Shown: positions 17,997 through 25,523, counted from the stretch's first letter. The stretch is 35,000 bases of DNA from an uncultured Gammaproteobacteria bacterium (GCA_902521725.1 CABYTF010000006.1:1-35000), one strand, 5' to 3'. A program made the numbers and translations. The notes: generated from the letters alone by a model not told the origin.

Positions 17997-18215
17997 TTAG
18001 TTAGGCTGGCACTCGTAAGCCGCTGCTTTCATTTCCATAGCCTTAGCTGCACACTCATCGCGAGATGATACAGGACCTATAGTTTCAAAACGATCGAAAT
18101 CATTTTCTATTGGATATACTTTCACCATATATTCTGATGGAGCACTTGTGCCACCACCGCAAGCAGTGATAATTCCTGTTAAAAGTAGTACAGATAGAAG
18201 TTTAAAATGTCTCAT
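17997..18215 (-). CDS. Small lipoprotein of unknown function
   Basis: A 72-residue protein with a lipoprotein signal peptide: charged MRHFK, hydrophobic LLSVLLLTG, and the lipobox ITAC with C19 as the lipidated residue. A short Gly/Ser/Thr linker follows, and then about 45 residues with two cysteines (in RDECAAKAMEMKAAAYEC) that could form a disulfide. I do not recognise the family. The ATG has AGGGGG four bases upstream and the gene ends at a strong terminator, so it is very likely real and independently transcribed. Residue 20 onward is GGG, not Asp, so outer membrane sorting is expected if it follows the Lol rule. Confidence 0.8.
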   Translation of the reverse strand: MRHFKLLSVLLLTGIITACGGGTSAPSEYMVKVYPIENDFDRFETIGPVSSRDECAAKAMEMKAAAYECQPN

Positions 18216-18356
18216 TTGACCCCCTAGTCGTAATTACACTTAATACTTTATCATAATTAAAATCATCTTGGACAGATATTTAAGTAAAATACATGAGTTA
18301 TTTATATATTATCAACATAAATCTCAGTTTTGCGAAGTCTATTTATTTAAATAGTT

Positions 18357-18385
18357 TTGTATTTCAAGTTAAATATGACTAAAAT
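18357..18385 (+). promoter_or_regulatory. Putative promoter for the DUF1326/DUF2182 unit
   Basis: TTGTAT (18357-18362), a 17-base spacer and TAAAAT (18380-18385) lie in the 225-base divergent gap. A start near 18392 would put the palindrome at 18401-18424 inside the 5' leader, about 10-33 bases downstream. The remaining gap sequence is AT-rich with no other clear site. Confidence 0.5.
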
Positions 18386-18400
18386 GTATGAGGGGTAATA

Positions 18401-18424
18401 CACTATTAGCAAACGCTAATATTG
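18401..18424. repeat. Palindrome upstream of the DUF1326 gene, candidate operator
   Basis: Perfect arms TATTAGC (18404-18410) and GCTAATA (18415-18421) flank AAAC. Beyond one mismatch the symmetry continues for two more pairs (CA at 18401-18402 with TG at 18423-18424). It lies 17 bases before the ATG and downstream of the predicted promoter. It has no T-tract, so a dimeric repressor site or an mRNA hairpin over the leader is more likely than a terminator. Confidence 0.6.
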
Positions 18425-18440
18425 GATACTATTTAATTAA

Positions 18441-19232
18441 ATGGGAATGAATATGAAAAAAGATAAAACTCAAGTTTCAGATTCTAAAAGAGGTTTTCTA
18501 AAAGGATTAGGCGCAGTAGCTGCAGCTACACCTATCATTGGTTCCATGTTTGGATCTGATGATGCTAATGCCGCAAAAGCAGATCATGAGATGTACCTTC
18601 GAGGTACATATTTCGAGTCTTGCACTTGCGATACTATCTGTCCTTGTCTTCTTCTTCTAGATCCAACACAAGGATATTGTAAAGCTTTCTTAACTTGGAA
18701 TATTGAGAAAGGTCACGTTGGAAATGTTGATGTGAGCGGACTTAATGTCTCAATGTGGTTGAATGCGCCACAGAATCTATTAAAAGGTCAATTTGAGATG
18801 GCCGTATATATTGATGAGCGTGCAAACAATGCTCAATTCAATGCACTAAGAGAAGCTTATCACGGAGCCCATGGTGGACATTTAGGTGTAATCGCTAGTC
18901 TTGGTAAAGGAGCTGAGGGCGCACCTCGAGAATACCTACCAACGAAAAGAGCGAAAATCACTTATATGGTTAACTCACCAACTAGACATGTAATTGTTGA
19001 GGGCATAGCTGAAAATAAAATGGAACAACTTGCTGGTGCTGCCGGTCGTCCAGTTATGGTACATGACACACCTCTAGCAGTTGCGCCACCATATCCAATT
19101 ACCGTAAGTAAAGCATCTAAGCTTACTTATAACGATCATGGCATAAGCCACTCATGGGAAGGTGGAAATGGTTTGAGTTCTCCATTCGTATATCGTGATG
19201 GTGCTAACAAACAACAAGCAATCGAAGTTTAA
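18441..19232 (+). CDS. DUF1326 protein with Tat-like signal and Cys-rich motif
   Basis: A 263-residue protein. After the N-terminus it has DSKRGFLKGLG (residues 14-24), a twin-arginine-like signal in which the first Arg is Lys, a hydrophobic stretch, and a probable signal peptidase site after ANA (42-44). The mature start carries the DUF1326 signature, YFESCTCDTICPC, with C61, C63, C67 and C69, plus C80. A histidine-rich stretch (HGAHGGH, near 136-142) follows. The family's biochemistry is not established; the Cys/His content suggests metal binding outside the cytoplasm. DUF1326 genes are often next to DUF2182 (PpoB2-type) membrane genes, as here. ATGs at 18447 and 18453 are alternative starts. 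A terminator follows immediately. Confidence 0.85.
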   Translation: MGMNMKKDKTQVSDSKRGFLKGLGAVAAATPIIGSMFGSDDANAAKADHEMYLRGTYFESCTCDTICPCLLLLDPTQGYCKAFLTWNIEKGHVGNVDVSGLNVSMWLNAPQNLLKGQFEMAVYIDERANNAQFNALREAYHGAHGGHLGVIASLGKGAEGAPREYLPTKRAKITYMVNSPTRHVIVEGIAENKMEQLAGAAGRPVMVHDTPLAVAPPYPITVSKASKLTYNDHGISHSWEGGNGLSSPFVYRDGANKQQAIEV

Positions 19233-19244
19233 CTTCAAGTAGAT

Positions 19245-19277
19245 AAATGGCCTGCTAGCAAGCGGGCCATTTTTATT
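19245..19277 (+). terminator. Rho-independent terminator between the DUF1326 and DUF2182 genes
   Basis: The stem AAATGGCCTGCT / AGCGGGCCATTT (19245-19256 with 19261-19272, one G-U pair) has an AGCA loop and a TTTTTATTT tail. It is GC-rich, strong, and only eight bases before the next ATG. Most transcripts of the first gene should stop here, so the second gene is made by read-through or from its own promoter. Confidence 0.85.
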
Positions 19278-19284
19278 TAATCCA

Positions 19285-20181
19285 ATGAACGAAAAAGCAA
19301 TACAAGCACCTCTAAAAGATAGAATGATCGTATACGTTGGAGTAGCCATTGTTCTTATGTTTTCATGGCTTTACATTCTTGGAATGGGCTGGCACATGAA
19401 TACACTTCCATTTACTGATAACACAACCATGAGTATGGACATGTCACAAGATTCTATGAGCATGAAAGACAATGGTATGGAGATGAATAAGCAAGAAATG
19501 AAGGATATGAATCAGGAATCAAATATGATTACTGAAGTTTTGACATGGATGCCCCCAATGGGAAATATGTGGGCTTTAACTGATTTCTTTTTATTATTTA
19601 TGATGTGGGCTGTTATGATGATCGCCATGATGACCCCATCAATACTTCCAATGCTCATGTTGTATACAACTCTTAACGCGAGGAAAAAAGTTCAAGGACA
19701 AGAATCGGCATCAACGTTGATCCTTCTTGCAGGCTATTTATCAAGCTGGGTGTTATTTAGTTTATTCATTACTTTTCCTCAGTACTTTTTACACACAAAC
19801 GGATTTCTAAATATGATGATGGAACCTATACATGCTTATCTTGCTGCCTTTGTTCTTATCTTGGCTGGAATTTATCAATTTACACCATACAAAGACGCCT
19901 GTTTAAATGTTTGTCAATCTCCTTTGAGCTTTCTTACTAATAACTGGCAAGACGGTAATTTTGGGGCCTTTATCATTGGTTATAAACACGGCTTTTATTG
20001 CGTTGGTTGTTGTTGGGCATTAATGCTCACTCTTTTTGCACTCGGTGTAATGAATATTCTTTGGGTAATAGTCCTAACAGTCTTTGTTTTATTTGAGAAA
20101 GTCTCTTATAACTACCCTTTAATATATAGAAGAGTAGTGGGCGCTTTTTTAATTATGTGGGGTCTTGTTCTAGTTGTCTAA
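19285..20181 (+). CDS. DUF2182 (PpoB2-like) metal-binding membrane protein
   Basis: A 298-residue membrane protein with one N-terminal span (about 15-33), an extracytoplasmic methionine-rich segment, and about five further spans. Between residues 34 and 95 there are 15 methionines, many as MxM (M49-M51-M53, M58-M60, M65-M67), a typical soft-metal Cu(I)/Ag(I) pattern. The family signatures YQFTPYKDACLNVCQSPL (C206, C210) and GFYCVGCCWALML (C239, C242, C243) are intact. The related PpoB2 of Marinomonas is, as I recall, a copper-delivery factor for a tyrosinase, so copper handling is a reasonable inference, though no tyrosinase is in this window. The 3' end overlaps murU by 29 bases on the opposite strand. 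Confidence 0.82.
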   Translation: MNEKAIQAPLKDRMIVYVGVAIVLMFSWLYILGMGWHMNTLPFTDNTTMSMDMSQDSMSMKDNGMEMNKQEMKDMNQESNMITEVLTWMPPMGNMWALTDFFLLFMMWAVMMIAMMTPSILPMLMLYTTLNARKKVQGQESASTLILLAGYLSSWVLFSLFITFPQYFLHTNGFLNMMMEPIHAYLAAFVLILAGIYQFTPYKDACLNVCQSPLSFLTNNWQDGNFGAFIIGYKHGFYCVGCCWALMLTLFALGVMNILWVIVLTVFVLFEKVSYNYPLIYRRVVGAFLIMWGLVLVV

Positions 20182-20794
20182 CTTTTTCTAGTCGCTCTGG
20201 AGTTCCAATATCCATCCATTTCCCATCATAGATGCTGAAAGCTATCTTTTCTTCTGATCTAAGGATATCACCAAGTTCAACATCACTGTATTTTATGAAT
20301 AACTCTCTGTGATATTTTCCTATACCTGAAAATACATAGCTATCACCCACTAATAAGTTTCTTCCATCACAGCTAAAATCTCCATCTAAGTAATCGGGTG
20401 TATTCGTTAAAACAATATGAGCTAAATTATCCTCGAGGTTCAAATCCCTTAAAACTTTTAAATTGTAATCAGTCCAAATATCGCTATTAATAACGATGAA
20501 TTGTTCATCATCAAAACTTTTGATGATATTTCTTATTCCTTCGGCAGTACCAAGTGGCTCATCACCTTCGTCAACTAGGTGAATATCAATATCCAGTGTT
20601 TTGATGAAATTGATAATCACATTTTTTTTATAAGCGACGTTGATAGTAATTTCATTCAGTCCAGAATTTCTACAAAGATTGATTTTATTCTCCAGTAAAT
20701 ATTCACCATTAATCTCTAACATAGGTTTAGGAGTATCCTTTGTGAGAGGCATCATTCTTGTGCCTTTTCCTGAAGATAATATGATAACTTTCAT
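20153..20794 (-). CDS. murU: N-acetylmuramate-1-phosphate uridylyltransferase MurU
   Basis: A 213-residue nucleotidyltransferase of the sugar-phosphate family: LSSGKGTRMMPLT (6-18), TPKPML, DEPLGTAEGI (78-87), the metal-binding NSDIW (103-107) and GKWMDIGTPERL near the end. In general it could be a sugar-1-phosphate nucleotidyltransferase of another specificity, but the close fit to MurU and the coupling to amgK (ATGA overlap) point to MurU. It turns MurNAc-1-phosphate and UTP into UDP-MurNAc, bypassing MurA/MurB and thus fosfomycin-sensitive synthesis. In Pseudomonas the amgK-murU pair sits next to lptD; here it has moved away. Confidence 0.85.
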   Translation of the reverse strand: MKVIILSSGKGTRMMPLTKDTPKPMLEINGEYLLENKINLCRNSGLNEITINVAYKKNVIINFIKTLDIDIHLVDEGDEPLGTAEGIRNIIKSFDDEQFIVINSDIWTDYNLKVLRDLNLEDNLAHIVLTNTPDYLDGDFSCDGRNLLVGDSYVFSGIGKYHRELFIKYSDVELGDILRSEEKIAFSIYDGKWMDIGTPERLEKVRQLEQDPT

Positions 20795-21768
20795 TTTGAA
20801 ATCTTCTCTAGTAAGTTTAGATCGCTAAAAATCTCATTCAGATTAGTAAGATCTTTATATTTCTTCAATGTTTTTTCAATATACGAATAAGTTCTTGGGA
20901 TATCTTTAAGATAATTATCTTTGTTATCTCTATAATTCAAACGGGAAAATATACCAATAGCTTTTATATGTCTTTGGAGCCCTGTCATATCAAACCAATA
21001 TCTAAAATCGGAAATATTGTTTATGTTATTAGATTTAATTCTTGTAAAAAAACACTCAAGCATATCTTCTATAAGACCATCGTCCCATGTTACGTAGCAG
21101 TCTTTAAGTAGGGATACTAAATCATATGTTATAGGTCCAATTACTGCGTCTTGATAATCGATAACTCCAGGGTTATTAGTATCAGTAACAAGAAGGTTTC
21201 TTGAATGAAAATCTCTATGAACAAATGTCTGAGGAATCTCTTTGAGCAATACATTAAGTCTATCGAACTCTGTATTTATCAGATCAAGGTGTCCATCATC
21301 TTTATTAATCTCAAGATGACTTACTAAAAACCAATCTATAAATAAATTGTTTTCCTCTTGATACAACTCATCAAAAGATTCTAAATCAGAACAATCCACA
21401 CTGACCTGCATTTTAACAATTGCCTCAAGCGCATCAGTGTATAAGCAGTAAACTGTTTCGCTATCAAGTTTTCTAGAATATAAATCATCTCCAAGATCAG
21501 ATAGTACTAAGAATCCATTTTCTTGATCACAATCAAAAAGTTTAGGAGCGTTTACTTTTGCATTATGCAGTTTTTCTGAAACTGATATAAATGATTTGAG
21601 ATTTTCTTTATCAGGGGGACAATCCATAACAACGTAAGAAAGATTTTTTTTCTTTACTCGATAATACTTTCTAAAACTTGCATCCCCAGACAGGTCTGTA
21701 ATAGATGCTTTTTCATATCCATTTTCACTAAGCCAAGCTATTAGTTTTTGCTCTCTATCACTACCCAT
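20791..21768 (-). CDS. amgK: Anomeric MurNAc/GlcNAc kinase AmgK
   Basis: A 325-residue aminoglycoside-phosphotransferase-fold kinase. The N-terminal part has GDASFRKYYRV (28-38), VVMDCPPDKENLKSF (46-60) and GFLVLSDLGDDLY (85-97), all typical of AmgK. The catalytic loop is HRDFHSRN (184-191) and the metal-binding Asp is in VIDYQDA (202-208). It phosphorylates MurNAc at the anomeric carbon in peptidoglycan recycling. The gene ends in an ATGA overlap with murU. The ATG follows a TAATAT by six bases. MupP, the phosphatase needed between AnmK and AmgK, is not obvious in the window. Confidence 0.87.
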   Translation of the reverse strand: MGSDREQKLIAWLSENGYEKASITDLSGDASFRKYYRVKKKNLSYVVMDCPPDKENLKSFISVSEKLHNAKVNAPKLFDCDQENGFLVLSDLGDDLYSRKLDSETVYCLYTDALEAIVKMQVSVDCSDLESFDELYQEENNLFIDWFLVSHLEINKDDGHLDLINTEFDRLNVLLKEIPQTFVHRDFHSRNLLVTDTNNPGVIDYQDAVIGPITYDLVSLLKDCYVTWDDGLIEDMLECFFTRIKSNNINNISDFRYWFDMTGLQRHIKAIGIFSRLNYRDNKDNYLKDIPRTYSYIEKTLKKYKDLTNLNEIFSDLNLLEKISK

Positions 21769-21774
21769 TTGGCT

Positions 21775-21789
21775 ATATTACTATATAAT
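21775..21789. promoter_or_regulatory. Divergent -10 boxes for amgK (-) and the MazG-like gene (+)
   Basis: The two ATGs are only 28 bases apart. On the plus strand TATAAT (21784-21789) is seven bases before the ATG at 21797. On the minus strand TAATAT (21775-21780) is six bases before the ATG at 21768, with TTGACT (21801-21806) upstream at a long 20-base spacing, or TATAGT (21780-21785) at 15. Either way both leaders must be a few bases at most. Confidence 0.55.
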
Positions 21790-21796
21790 TTCGCGA

Positions 21797-22159
21797 ATGA
21801 AGTCAAAAAACCTAATAGATGAGTCAATCAAATTACAACTTGAAGCAAAAGCACTGGGACTTGATTGGATCGAACTTGATAAAATCATTAGCAAAATACG
21901 CGAAGAGACAGATGAATTAGAAGAAGCTATTGGCATGGAAAATAAAGCTCACATCAAAGAAGAGTTAGGTGATTTATTCTTTTCGCTTATTTCACTATCT
22001 AGACATTTAAACATTGATATAGATGATTTAAATAAATCAGCGAATGATAAGTTTAAAAGCAGGCTAGATAAAATTAAAGAAGAAATGAATAAAAGAAATA
22101 TCAAGTATGCTGAGCCATCAGAAATGATTGATATTTGGAAATCAATTAAAAATAAATGA
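21797..22159 (+). CDS. Single-domain MazG-like NTP pyrophosphohydrolase
   Basis: A 120-residue protein with the all-alpha MazG pattern: IREETDELEEAI (about 34-45), KEELGDLFFSLISLSRHLNID (starting near 54) and NDKFKSRL. The paired E-x2-E/D motifs bind Mg2+. E. coli MazG has two such domains (263 residues); this protein matches the C-terminal one only. The family splits (d)NTPs to (d)NMP and pyrophosphate as a housecleaning activity. Translation can start from a nearly leaderless mRNA. nth follows after 12 bases in the same direction, so both may limit mutation by damaged or unwanted nucleotides. Confidence 0.82.
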   Translation: MKSKNLIDESIKLQLEAKALGLDWIELDKIISKIREETDELEEAIGMENKAHIKEELGDLFFSLISLSRHLNIDIDDLNKSANDKFKSRLDKIKEEMNKRNIKYAEPSEMIDIWKSIKNK

Positions 22160-22171
22160 GATTACTTACTT

Positions 22172-22825
22172 ATGAATAAATCTGAAAGAGCTATCGCTGT
22201 AAAAAAAATCCTTGATAAAACTTATCCTGAAACACCTGTCCCACTTCATCACAAAGATAATTTTTCGTTACTAGTAGCTGTCCTTCTATCAGCACAATGT
22301 ACAGATGAAAGAGTAAACGAAATAACTCCAAAATTATTTTCTGTTGCTTCAGATCCAGCGAGTATGTCTAAAGTTTCCGTAAATAAAATATATAAAATTA
22401 TCAAGCCTTGTGGACTAGGACCACAGAAATCAAAAGCTATTCATAAACTGTCAAACATACTAGTCAAGAAATTCAAAGGTAAGGTTCCAAATAACTTTAA
22501 AGATCTTGAGTCACTTCCGGGTGTTGGACATAAGACAGCTTCTGTTGTAATGAGTCAAGGCTTTGGCATCCCTGCATTTGCAGTTGATACGCATATTCAT
22601 AGATTAGCCCAAAGATGGGGTTTAACAAATGGAACAAATGTTGCAACAACTGAAAGGGATCTTAAAAAAATATTTCCAAAGGACTCTTGGAATAAACTAC
22701 ATCTTCAAATAATTTTTTGGGGAAGAGAATTCTGTACAGCTAGGTCCTGTTATAGATTAGAATGCAAGATTTGTAAAACATGTTATCCAAATAGAAAAAA
22801 ACCCTTTATGCATAAAAAACCCTAA
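22172..22825 (+). CDS. nth: Endonuclease III, DNA glycosylase/AP lyase
   Basis: A 217-residue helix-hairpin-helix glycosylase that removes oxidised pyrimidines. The HhH motif LPGVGHKTASVV contains the catalytic K121, and D139 lies in FAVDTHIHR. The C-terminal Fe-S region has five cysteines (C188, C193, C198, C201, C204), whereas the classical pattern is C-x6-C-x2-C-x5-C; the spacing here is shorter at the end (C198-x2-C201-x2-C204). A [4Fe-4S] cluster is still plausible. It sits 12 bases behind the MazG-like gene and 6 bases from the end of the convergent rnfB-like gene. In Pseudomonas nth follows the rnf operon, and the neighbourhood looks like a reduced version of that. Confidence 0.94.
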   Translation: MNKSERAIAVKKILDKTYPETPVPLHHKDNFSLLVAVLLSAQCTDERVNEITPKLFSVASDPASMSKVSVNKIYKIIKPCGLGPQKSKAIHKLSNILVKKFKGKVPNNFKDLESLPGVGHKTASVVMSQGFGIPAFAVDTHIHRLAQRWGLTNGTNVATTERDLKKIFPKDSWNKLHLQIIFWGREFCTARSCYRLECKICKTCYPNRKKPFMHKKP

Positions 22826-22831
22826 AGATGA

Positions 22832-23440
22832 TTACTCGTATTTTTTTATTTTTTGGTGTTTTATCGATTCCGCCTCTAGAGCATAACGAATGTATTCATC
22901 CATGTCTGTATCCTCCAGGATTTTTTGTCTATTAAGCTCTTTTTCTTTTTTTATTCGGTCTAAACGATCTACTTTATGATAATAATTCTTTTTAGATTGC
23001 TCAGATTGCTCAGACGGCCATGTCCATGTAATTTGCTCTCTAGTTTGAATCATAGACATACAGTTGACAGGACATTGATCTATGCAAAGTTCACAACCAT
23101 TGCACTGACTTTCTAATACTTTATGAATCATCTGTCTTGCACCTATGATTGCGTCTACTGGACAGACTTTAATACAAATAGTACAACCTATACATTCTTC
23201 ACGAATAATATCGGCAATATGATGCTGCTTTATTTGCTTAGGTAAGTTAAAATTCTGATTAGATAGTATTGATTTGATGTGTGCTTCAGTCTCTGTTCCA
23301 CCAGGTTCGCATTTATTTGTTTTTTCATTTTTTTCTATTAGGGATCTAGCATAACTTTTACAATCAGGATACTCACACTTCTTGCATTGAAGTTGTGGCA
23401 AAGCTTCAATTATTTGATTTTGTAAAGATTTATAATTCAT
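22832..23440 (-). CDS. rnfB: Soluble RnfB/RsxB-like ferredoxin
   Basis: A 202-residue iron-sulfur protein. It starts with the RnfB-type Fe-S domain (C19-x2-C22-x4-C27...C44, QCKKCEYPDC) and continues with two ferredoxin motifs, C83-x2-C86-x2-C89-x3-C93 and C113-x2-C116-x2-C119-x3-C123, so three [4Fe-4S] clusters are expected. The N-terminal membrane helix of true RnfB is missing; similar soluble forms occur in betaproteobacteria. No rnfA, C, D, G or E gene is in the window. A charged helical tail (about 140-202) follows. The ATG directly abuts the metG stop. It may serve as an electron carrier for another partner; the symbol is given by homology only. Confidence 0.8.
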   Translation of the reverse strand: MNYKSLQNQIIEALPQLQCKKCEYPDCKSYARSLIEKNEKTNKCEPGGTETEAHIKSILSNQNFNLPKQIKQHHIADIIREECIGCTICIKVCPVDAIIGARQMIHKVLESQCNGCELCIDQCPVNCMSMIQTREQITWTWPSEQSEQSKKNYYHKVDRLDRIKKEKELNRQKILEDTDMDEYIRYALEAESIKHQKIKKYE

Positions 23441-25420
23441 TTATGAGATTTTTGATCCCGGCGAGACATCTTTTTCAGGCTGGATAATGATAATATCTCC
23501 ATCATGCTGAGTGGCTAGAACCATTCCATTAGAAGTTCCAAACTTCATTTTTCTTGGCTTTAGATTAGCAATTACCACCACTAGCTTCCCGATAAGATCA
23601 TCTGGAGAATAAGATTTTTTGATACCTGCAAAAATAATTCTAGTTTCATCCCCAAGATCCACCTCGAGCTCTAGAAGCTTTCTAGACTCTTCAAGCTCTT
23701 TTGCATTAATTATTTTGGCAACTCGAAGATCAACTTTGATAAAATCATCGATAGCAATTTTATCTGTATCTTCTGTAGCAGCAGATTCTTTATTATTCTC
23801 TTCTTTCATTTTTTCAATACTCTCTTTATTAATTCTAGTGATTAATGGCACAAATGCATTAATTTTATGGTCTTTAAGTTGGTTATCTATATTAGACCAA
23901 GTGATTGAATCACAATTAAGTAGATTTTCAACCTTGTTTGCTATCTCAGGTAGTACAGGTTTTAGATAACCAATAATGAATTTAAATCCATTGATACTGT
24001 CAGAGCAAATTGTTTGAACATGACCTTTTGTTGAATCATCTTTAATTTTTATCCATGGTTTTTCATCATCTAAATATTTATTTATCTCATCACTTAGGCT
24101 GGAGATAATTCTAATGTTTGCAGCATAATTTCTAGTTTCATAATTTTGAATGATTTCTTCTTTTCTAGATAAAACTGATTTAATCAATTCTTCATTTCCG
24201 ACTTCAGCAGATAATTTGCTGTCGAAATCTTTATTGATGAATTTTGCACAACGACTACCTATATTAATTATTTTTCCAACCAAGTCTGAATTAACACGAG
24301 TCATAAAGTCATCGAAATTCAAATCTATATCTTCAATTTTGTTTGTTAGTCGACTGGAGAAATAATACCTTAAATAATCAGGTAGTAGATGATTAAGATA
24401 AGTTCTAGCATTAAAAAATGTGCCCCTGGATTTAGACATTTTTTCTCCATCTATTGTCAGAAATCCATGACAATAAACACCATTTGGTTTTCTCAGACCA
24501 GCACCCTCCAACATTGCTGGCCAAAATAGCCCATGGAAGTAAGCTATGTCTTTACCGATAAAGTGGTAGAGTTCAGTTTTGGAGCCCTCTTTCCAATCAT
24601 CTATATAATTTTGTTTATTTTTATCACAATAGTTCTTATGTGATGCTATGTATCCAATGGGCGCATCAAGCCAGACATAAAAGTATTTGTCTTTTAGATC
24701 AGGAATCTCAAATCCAAAATAAGGCTTATCACGCGTTATGTCCCAATCAACTAACCCACCCTCAAGCCACTCACTAAGTTTATTTTTAATCTCTTTTTGA
24801 ATCTCATTGTTCTGCATCCACTCTTTTAAAAATGACTCATACGAGCTCAACTGAAAAAAGACATGTTCTGTTTTCTTTGTAACAGGTGTAGTATTTGAAA
24901 CTGTTGAGATAGGATTTTTTACATCGGTTGGCGAGTATGTGGCGCCACACTCTTCACATGAATCACCATACTGATCTTTAGCACCGCACTTTGGACACTC
25001 ACCTTTAATGAATCTATCAGGCAAAAACATCTTAGCTTCGTTATCATAAAACTGTTCGATTTCTTTACTTACGACATTTCCTTTATCTCTAAGGGATTGA
25101 TATATTTTTTGAGATATTTTCTTATTTTCATCAGAGTGAGTCGTGTGAAAGTTGTCAAATTCAATTTGAAAATCTTTGAAATCTTTTACGTGCTCATCGT
25201 AGGTTTTTTCTATCAATTCCTCAGGAGTAATCCCAAGTTCTTTCGCTTTGAGCATAATTGGGGTTCCATGAGAATCGTCTGCACAAATATACACACACTC
25301 ATTGCCATTCATCTTCTGGCTCCTAGCCCAAATATCTGTCTGGATATACTCTACAAGATGCCCTAAATGAATAGAGCCATTAGCATAGGGTAGAGCACTT
25401 GTAACAATTATTCTTCTCAT
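23441..25420 (-). CDS. metG: Methionyl-tRNA synthetase
   Basis: A 659-residue class I synthetase. It has TSALPYANGSIHLGH (HIGH motif H18-H21), a zinc knuckle C142-x2-C145...C155-x2-C158, and KMSKS at 327-331. The anticodon-binding helical domain follows, and then a C-terminal tRNA-binding dimerisation domain (from about 560, IDDFIKVDLRVAKI...GNL/KPRKMKFG-type motifs). This is the long, dimeric MetG form of E. coli. It charges initiator and elongator tRNA-Met. It is divergent from apbC, as in Pseudomonas, with rnfB immediately behind. Confidence 0.97.
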   Translation of the reverse strand: MRRIIVTSALPYANGSIHLGHLVEYIQTDIWARSQKMNGNECVYICADDSHGTPIMLKAKELGITPEELIEKTYDEHVKDFKDFQIEFDNFHTTHSDENKKISQKIYQSLRDKGNVVSKEIEQFYDNEAKMFLPDRFIKGECPKCGAKDQYGDSCEECGATYSPTDVKNPISTVSNTTPVTKKTEHVFFQLSSYESFLKEWMQNNEIQKEIKNKLSEWLEGGLVDWDITRDKPYFGFEIPDLKDKYFYVWLDAPIGYIASHKNYCDKNKQNYIDDWKEGSKTELYHFIGKDIAYFHGLFWPAMLEGAGLRKPNGVYCHGFLTIDGEKMSKSRGTFFNARTYLNHLLPDYLRYYFSSRLTNKIEDIDLNFDDFMTRVNSDLVGKIINIGSRCAKFINKDFDSKLSAEVGNEELIKSVLSRKEEIIQNYETRNYAANIRIISSLSDEINKYLDDEKPWIKIKDDSTKGHVQTICSDSINGFKFIIGYLKPVLPEIANKVENLLNCDSITWSNIDNQLKDHKINAFVPLITRINKESIEKMKEENNKESAATEDTDKIAIDDFIKVDLRVAKIINAKELEESRKLLELEVDLGDETRIIFAGIKKSYSPDDLIGKLVVVIANLKPRKMKFGTSNGMVLATQHDGDIIIIQPEKDVSPGSKIS

Positions 25421-25461
25421 TGAAATTTGATAATTAACCTATAAATTAATCAGTATGAGGT

Positions 25462-25515
25462 TATAATAAAGCCTCAATATATTATGAGTATTGTATATTA
25501 AAACCATACAAAGGA
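25462..25515 (+). promoter_or_regulatory. apbC upstream region: TATAAT and Shine-Dalgarno
   Basis: The divergent gap to metG (25421-25523) contains TATAAT at 25462-25467 with no clear -35; its palindromic overlap TATTAT could serve metG on the other strand. AAGGA (25511-25515) is eight bases before the ATG at 25524 and fixes the apbC start. So this gene, unlike many neighbours, has a conventional leader of about 50 bases. Confidence 0.45.
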
Positions 25516-25523
25516 CTAAGGGA

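Noticed and set aside
19401-19530. Repeated ATG-rich DNA as a tandem repeat
   Set aside because: It is the coding sequence for the Met-rich loop of the DUF2182 protein, with no regular repeat unit.
25491-25523. TTG start extending apbC by 11 codons
   Set aside because: The ATG at 25524 has a good AAGGA and gives the normal N-terminus.
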